Assembly: GCA_022823945.1 (NCBI GenBank)
Contig: JAJEBK010000026.1
Location: 1-34,879 of the forward strand
Direction of reading: 5' to 3'
Length of the DNA: 34,879 nucleotides
DNA from: Anaerolineae bacterium
GTDB lineage: Bacteria > Chloroflexota > Anaerolineae > Aggregatilineales > Phototrophicaceae
The notes beneath the pieces are model-generated. The model worked only from the letters and a program-made list of their open reading frames with translations. It did not search any database and had not been told where the DNA came from. Both the position numbers and the translations under genes were made by a program. Position 1 is the stretch's first letter. Every line of letters starts with the position of its first letter. Positions 31,359-34,879 of the stretch are shown one piece after another.

Positions 31359-32600
31359 TTAGTGCGCCTGACGTTTCGGCAACAGCCAGATCATAACGAG
31401 AGACGCCACACTGAAGCCCACCGCCAGCAACAGCATCACCTCGTAATTGCCAAAGGCATCGAAGATCACGCCGGCTGCAAAGGGCGCGCTGGTGCCCATC
31501 AGTGTCAAGACAATCACGATCGCGCTGCTGATGCGCCCATAATATGCCGCGCCATAGCTGTCCGCTACAATCAACGGTCGCGCCAGGGTGTGTGTACCAA
31601 TCGCCATACCAAACAGCGCCACAAACAACGCGATCAGCCAGCCGGCATTGCCCAGCAGCAGCAACGCCAGCGACAACGCCAGCAAGGCAAATACGCCCAC
31701 CACCATGGTCTTGCTGCTGAAGTGGCGCTCGACCGGCGCGAAGATCATCCTGCCCACCACCTGCATGACGCCGATTGCCCCGCTCGCCCAAGCCGCGCTG
31801 GTCGGATGAATGCCCACGCTGATTAGCAGTGGGATGAAGTGTATGCGCACCGCCGAGATGCTCAATGTGGAAAGCGCAAAAGCCAGCGTCAAAATCCAAA
31901 AGAATCGTGAACGCAAGACGCCGCGCAGGTTGATTTTCTGGCGCTCAACCGACCTGGCGGCTTCAAGCGCGCCATCTGGCTGCAAGCCCAGATCTTGTGG
32001 TTTGCCGCGCAGCAGGAAGCCGTGCAGGGGTATCGTGATCGCGCCCAGCAGAATCGCCAGTGTCAGCACAGCGCCTCGCCAGCCCTGCGCCACCAGCAGC
32101 GCATCGCTGAGCGGGATGAATATGGTGCTGCTGAAGCCGGCGACGAAAGTTAGAACTGCCATGGCTGTGCCGCGCCTGCGGGCAAACCAGGTGGCGATGA
32201 CCGCAAAAGCCGGCTCGTACAAGACGGCCGCGCCACAAAAACCCAGCAATGTCATGATCAGCACAAATTGGGGCAGGGTCTGCACCTGCGACCACATCGC
32301 CACCAGTATCGTCGCGCCGATTGATCCAGCCGTCATCAGCAGGCGGCCGCCGCGTTTGTCCAGCCAATAGCCGACCGGTACACCGACCAGCCCGGTGATC
32401 AGCAGCGACAGGGAGAATGCGCCGGTCAACTGCGCCCGCGACCAGCCCAGCTCGGCTTCCATGGGCGTGATAAACACCGAGAAAGCATAAAACATCACGC
32501 CATAGGAGACTGTTTCGGTGACCGCCAGCGCCAGCGCGATAACCCAGCCGTAATAGACAGGTTCGCGTTTGAAGAGGCGTTTGAATGTCTCGCTAATCAT
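31359..32600 (-). CDS. MFS transporter, oxalate/formate antiporter (OFA/MCT-like) type
   Basis: This 413-residue membrane protein has about 12 helices. The start YYGWVIALALAVTETVSYGV, then FSVFITPMEAELGWSR and VGYWLDKRGGRLLMT, is characteristic of the OFA and monocarboxylate-transporter branch. Such proteins move small carboxylates. The ATG at 32600 is chosen because residues upstream (to 32705) come from repeat sequence. No good ribosome-binding site is seen. It faces the formate dehydrogenase operon end to end, so formate transport is tempting but unproven. Confidence 0.85.
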   Translation of the reverse strand: MISETFKRLFKREPVYYGWVIALALAVTETVSYGVMFYAFSVFITPMEAELGWSRAQLTGAFSLSLLITGLVGVPVGYWLDKRGGRLLMTAGSIGATILVAMWSQVQTLPQFVLIMTLLGFCGAAVLYEPAFAVIATWFARRRGTAMAVLTFVAGFSSTIFIPLSDALLVAQGWRGAVLTLAILLGAITIPLHGFLLRGKPQDLGLQPDGALEAARSVERQKINLRGVLRSRFFWILTLAFALSTLSISAVRIHFIPLLISVGIHPTSAAWASGAIGVMQVVGRMIFAPVERHFSSKTMVVGVFALLALSLALLLLGNAGWLIALFVALFGMAIGTHTLARPLIVADSYGAAYYGRISSAIVIVLTLMGTSAPFAAGVIFDAFGNYEVMLLLAVGFSVASLVMIWLLPKRQAH

Positions 32601-32617
32601 GGGCAGGGAGAAGCTCA

Positions 32618-32656
32618 AACCCCATCGGTCCCCCCGAAAAATCGAAGGGAGACGCA
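32618..32656 (-). repeat. GC-rich palindromic repeat
   Basis: On the minus strand: GCGTCTCCCTTCGATTTTTC then GGGGGGACCGATGGGG. A diverged member of the 38-bp family, just upstream of the MFS start. Confidence 0.65.
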
Positions 32657-32669
32657 CGGCGCTGACACA

Positions 32670-32712
32670 TGGAATTATCTCTGTGCCTCTGTGCCTCTGT
32701 GGCAAAGGATCG
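32670..32712. repeat. CTCTGTG-type 9-bp-period repeat
   Basis: TCTCTGTGCCTCTGTGCCTC followed by TGTGGCAAAGG. This is the CACAGAG family in the opposite sense. Confidence 0.7.
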
Positions 32713-32729
32713 TTGTGATTGGCATTTGC

Positions 32730-33407
32730 CTACAACGCATGCGTCAGCACCAGCACACGCGTCTGCTCGGGCAGGTCTTCGCGGCGCAGCGTAACTTCCC
32801 AGTCGGACTGGAAGTCGATATCGGCATCGTCGAAGTGGCTGAGGAAGGCGCTGATCCACTGCATATTGCGCGGCTTGTAGCGCAATGTGCGGAAGTGCAT
32901 GGGGATGACCAGCCGCGGCTGCAGCTTGTCGATCACACTTTTCAGGTCGTGCAGGCGGATGGTGGGCACATCGCCAGCCAGCGCCAGGAAGATATCCAGG
33001 TCGTGGAAAAATTCGTATTCCTCGGCTGTGAAAGGATTGCCGACATCGCCCATATGCCCAATGCTGATGCCATCCATTTCCCAGCGGTACATGGCGCATT
33101 TGTCCGGCTCGTGCTCCGGATGGTCGTACATTTCCGATGATTCGATAGCTTGGAAAGTTATGCCTTTGCGCTGGATGCTGCCACCGGCCCGCGCCACCTC
33201 CAGCAAATTGATGCGCGCGGGGTCGCCGCCGATCAAGTCGCTGCGGTCATGGAAGCTGTCGTTGAGCGACGAGGTCACGACGATATCGGGATGATCAGGG
33301 ATAGGCTGGTAGCCCGATGTCTCTGGCGTATAGGGGTCGGTGATGACACTGGTGCCATCGCTGGCGGTTACGATAAAGGCGGCATGCCCATACCATTTGA
33401 TTTTCAT
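32730..33407 (-). CDS. MBL-fold metallo-hydrolase-like protein (UlaG/UPF0173-like) with degenerate metal site
   Basis: This 225-residue protein starts as UlaG-type beta-lactamase-fold hydrolases do: MKIKWYGHAAFIVTASDGT, then ITDPY at about 22-26. Later come GHMGDVG and LVIPMHFRT, which match conserved strands. Where HxHxDH should stand, after IVVTSS, the sequence is SSLNDSFHD, so the first metal-binding histidines are Ser and Asn. It may bind one metal or none, or may act on a different substrate. GGAG lies 7 bases before the ATG. It is between repeat clusters, with no operon partner. Confidence 0.8.
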   Translation of the reverse strand: MKIKWYGHAAFIVTASDGTSVITDPYTPETSGYQPIPDHPDIVVTSSLNDSFHDRSDLIGGDPARINLLEVARAGGSIQRKGITFQAIESSEMYDHPEHEPDKCAMYRWEMDGISIGHMGDVGNPFTAEEYEFFHDLDIFLALAGDVPTIRLHDLKSVIDKLQPRLVIPMHFRTLRYKPRNMQWISAFLSHFDDADIDFQSDWEVTLRREDLPEQTRVLVLTHAL

Positions 33408-33454
33408 ATTTCAACTCCTCGCTAGATCAGCAACTTCAACAGAATAAACATTTT

Positions 33455-33668
33455 TCTTTGCCACCGAGTGCACCGAGTTCATTGAGTACACAGAGGAATT
33501 GATTTGGTGACATGCGGTGGATTTCCCGCAAACAGGCTCGCTGTGTCCTAGCGCCGGATGCAAAGGTCAACCGCCACATTGGGAAACCATCAAGTCGAGA
33601 CAAAATGCCAACGCTTCACCAGTTAACTCTCGGTGCACTCATTTGACTCGGTGTACTCGGTGGTAAAG
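33455..33668. repeat. MITE-like unit with about 42-bp inverted arms of 9-bp-period repeats
   Basis: The left arm (33459-33498) reads CTTTGCCACCGAGTGCACCG then AGTTCATTGAGTACACAGAG. The right arm (33629-33668) reads CTCTCGGTGCACTCATTTGA then CTCGGTGTACTCGGTGGTAA. Reverse-complementing one gives most of the other, ending in the same GGTGG[CT]AAAG edge. About 130 bases lie between, with no gene. The layout resembles 399-597. Confidence 0.7.
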
Positions 33669-33714
33669 CTTTTTCGTACCTTTCCTGGCATTCCCTCCGC
33701 GCCTCTGCGGTGAA

Positions 33715-34629
33715 TCATCCATTCAGCGCGGGTATCAATTCTTCGGTGAACAATCCGCAGACTTCTTCGTCTGGCGTGCCGATGACATCGACCAGGAAGT
33801 AATCGCAGCCGTGCTCGACGAAGGCTTGCATTTGCTCGGCGATCTGGGCTGGTGTGCCAACGAAGGCGTTGTCGCGCGTCCATTTGTCGGCGCGGCTTAG
33901 ACCTCGCGCTTCCGCTTCGGCTTCGGTTCTGCCGATGGCCACCCGCCCGAACCAACTGCAGCGCATGGTGGCCGGGTCGCGGCCGATGGCTTGCATGTGG
34001 CGGCGCAGCACAGTCAATCGCTCCAGATATGGACCCAGCGGCTTGTCGGGCAGATTCCAGATATCGGCATATTTGGCTGCGTGTTTCATGGTGGTATAGC
34101 CGCCGCCACCGACCAGGATGGGAATGGGCTTTTGCGGCTTTGGCTCGCACCAGGCATCGGCAAGGCGATAATGCGCGCCTTCAAAGGTAATTTGGCCGGG
34201 TTCTTCCCACAGGCGCTTGAGGATGACCAACTGTTCTTCCAACTGCTGGACGCGGACGCGCGGCTCGGGATAGGGATAATTGTAGGCGCGGTATTCGTCT
34301 TCTTTCCAGCCAGCGCCGATGCCCATAATAAAACGTCCGCCAGACAAGTTTTGCAGGGTCGCGCCCATCAGCGCCAGCAGAGCGGGATTGCGGTAGCTCT
34401 GCCCCAGCACGATGGGACCAACTTCATATTTGGGGAAGCGCGCAGCCAAATAGCTGAGCACGGTCCAAGCTTCATAAGTGGGCGCGCCATCCCAAAAGAA
34501 GTGGTCGGTCATCCAGATGCTGCGCACTGCCTCGCCCAGCTTGTTCAGTGTGGCAGCCAGGTCGTCAACGAAGCGCGCGTTTTCGCCGGGCGGCGGTCCT
34601 GCTGGCAAGCCCAATCCAAATTCCACCAT
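33715..34629 (-). CDS. LLM class (luciferase-like, F420-type) oxidoreductase
   Basis: This 304-residue TIM-barrel oxidoreductase starts MVEFGLGLPAGPP. It carries WMTDHFFWDG near residue 40, LSGGRFIMGIGAGWKEDEYR around 97-116 and PKPIPILVGGGGYTTMKHAAKYADIWN; these are signatures of F420-linked LLM proteins, though FMN use is possible. The substrate is unknown. GGAG lies a few bases before the ATG at 34629; the frame to 34680 adds unlikely residues. It is a lone gene. Confidence 0.9.
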   Translation of the reverse strand: MVEFGLGLPAGPPPGENARFVDDLAATLNKLGEAVRSIWMTDHFFWDGAPTYEAWTVLSYLAARFPKYEVGPIVLGQSYRNPALLALMGATLQNLSGGRFIMGIGAGWKEDEYRAYNYPYPEPRVRVQQLEEQLVILKRLWEEPGQITFEGAHYRLADAWCEPKPQKPIPILVGGGGYTTMKHAAKYADIWNLPDKPLGPYLERLTVLRRHMQAIGRDPATMRCSWFGRVAIGRTEAEAEARGLSRADKWTRDNAFVGTPAQIAEQMQAFVEHGCDYFLVDVIGTPDEEVCGLFTEELIPALNG

Positions 34630-34700
34630 GTGGTCGCTCCTCGCTTTTTTGCCACTGCCGCGCCTATTTGACCACATCAATGCACAGGATACAAAGGCGC

Positions 34701-34738
34701 AACCCCTCTCAATCCCCCCGACAGGTCAGGGGGAAGCT
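34701..34738 (-). repeat. GC-rich palindromic repeat adjoining the IS end
   Basis: On the minus strand: AGCTTCCCCCTGACCTGTCG then GGGGGATTGAGAGGGGTT. It ends two bases before the IS tip, so the IS appears to have landed at the edge of this repeat. Confidence 0.8.
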
Positions 34739-34739
34739 C

Positions 34740-34879
34740 TGTAGTGGTCCCGAAAAACTGGACACCTAGTAAAGAGAGTATACTGGATGCACAGGGACGG
34801 AGACAGCCCTATGGGAAGGCATCGCAAGTACACACCGGAGACGAAAGTCAGGATCGTGCTGGAAATCATTCGTGGCGAG
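34740..34879 (+). mobile_element. IS3-like insertion sequence, second copy of the terminal 140 bp
   Basis: Perfect reverse complement of 1-140, with the tip TGTAGTGG at 34740 pointing inward and the transposase reading outward. The adjoining bases (34739 versus 141) do not continue the match, which places both junctions exactly at the IS tip. Confidence 0.88.
34811..34879 (+). CDS. IS3-family OrfA transposase, N-terminal fragment cut by window edge
   Basis: This is the same 23-residue basic start (MGRHRKYTPE and onward) as at the left edge, running off the end without a stop. It belongs to the second IS copy. Confidence 0.75.
   Translation, partial: MGRHRKYTPETKVRIVLEIIRGE

Noticed and set aside
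1..34879. tRNA, rRNA or riboswitch genes
   Set aside because: I saw no cloverleaf, rRNA-like conserved core or known riboswitch pattern; reading by eye could miss a diverged one.

Overview
The window looks like chromosomal DNA of a GC-rich, free-living bacterium, most plausibly a member of the Chloroflexota (Anaerolineae-like). That placement is an inference from gene content: a UDP-sulfoquinovose synthase, an F420-type luciferase-like oxidoreductase, a Uma2 nuclease, MNT/HEPN pairs, and many short intergenic repeats. No rRNA or tRNA gene is present to confirm it. Nearly all of the sequence is coding, with tightly packed, often overlapping genes.

Both edges are the same thing. Bases 1-140 and 34740-34879 are perfect inverted copies of one end of an IS3-like insertion sequence, each carrying the first 23 codons of its OrfA reading outward. 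The window therefore stops inside a multicopy IS on both sides.

Left third (about 640-8165, + strand): a strong TTGACA-N17-TACAAT promoter precedes a carbohydrate ABC importer (binding protein and two permeases, no ATPase), a sugar-type medium-chain dehydrogenase, an alpha/beta hydrolase and a GlpD-type glycerol-3-phosphate dehydrogenase. This is a catabolic block.

Middle (about 8160-22590): a surface-glycan or glycolipid region. One minus-strand operon runs sqdB (UDP-sulfoquinovose synthase), two tandem 866- and 851-residue polytopic membrane proteins (possible GT-C glycosyltransferases), then a DegT aminotransferase. A divergent MFS exporter follows. A second minus-strand, translationally coupled operon carries a DegT aminotransferase, an SDR, a left-handed beta-helix acyltransferase, a polyprenyl-phosphate type GT2 and, after a short gap, a DHDPS-family aldolase. 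Together these could make an acylated amino sugar and a sulfonated sugar and load them on a lipid carrier for transfer outside the membrane.

Right third (about 22650-31220): a Uma2 gene, then a NAD-dependent molybdenum formate dehydrogenase operon: catalytic subunit, mobA, fused NuoE-NuoF subunit, a separate 2Fe-2S/2x4Fe-4S subunit and fdhD. A block of MNT/HEPN toxin-antitoxin genes (two intact pairs and one decayed pair) sits inside this operon between the catalytic gene and mobA. After it come an OFA-type MFS transporter, an odd MBL-fold protein and an LLM oxidoreductase, all on the minus strand.

Two repeat families run through the window. One is a GC-rich palindromic element of about 38 bp, which has twice been captured into reading frames as a C-terminal tail. 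The other is a 9-bp-period CACAGAG/ACTCGGTG family that forms inverted, MITE-like units.
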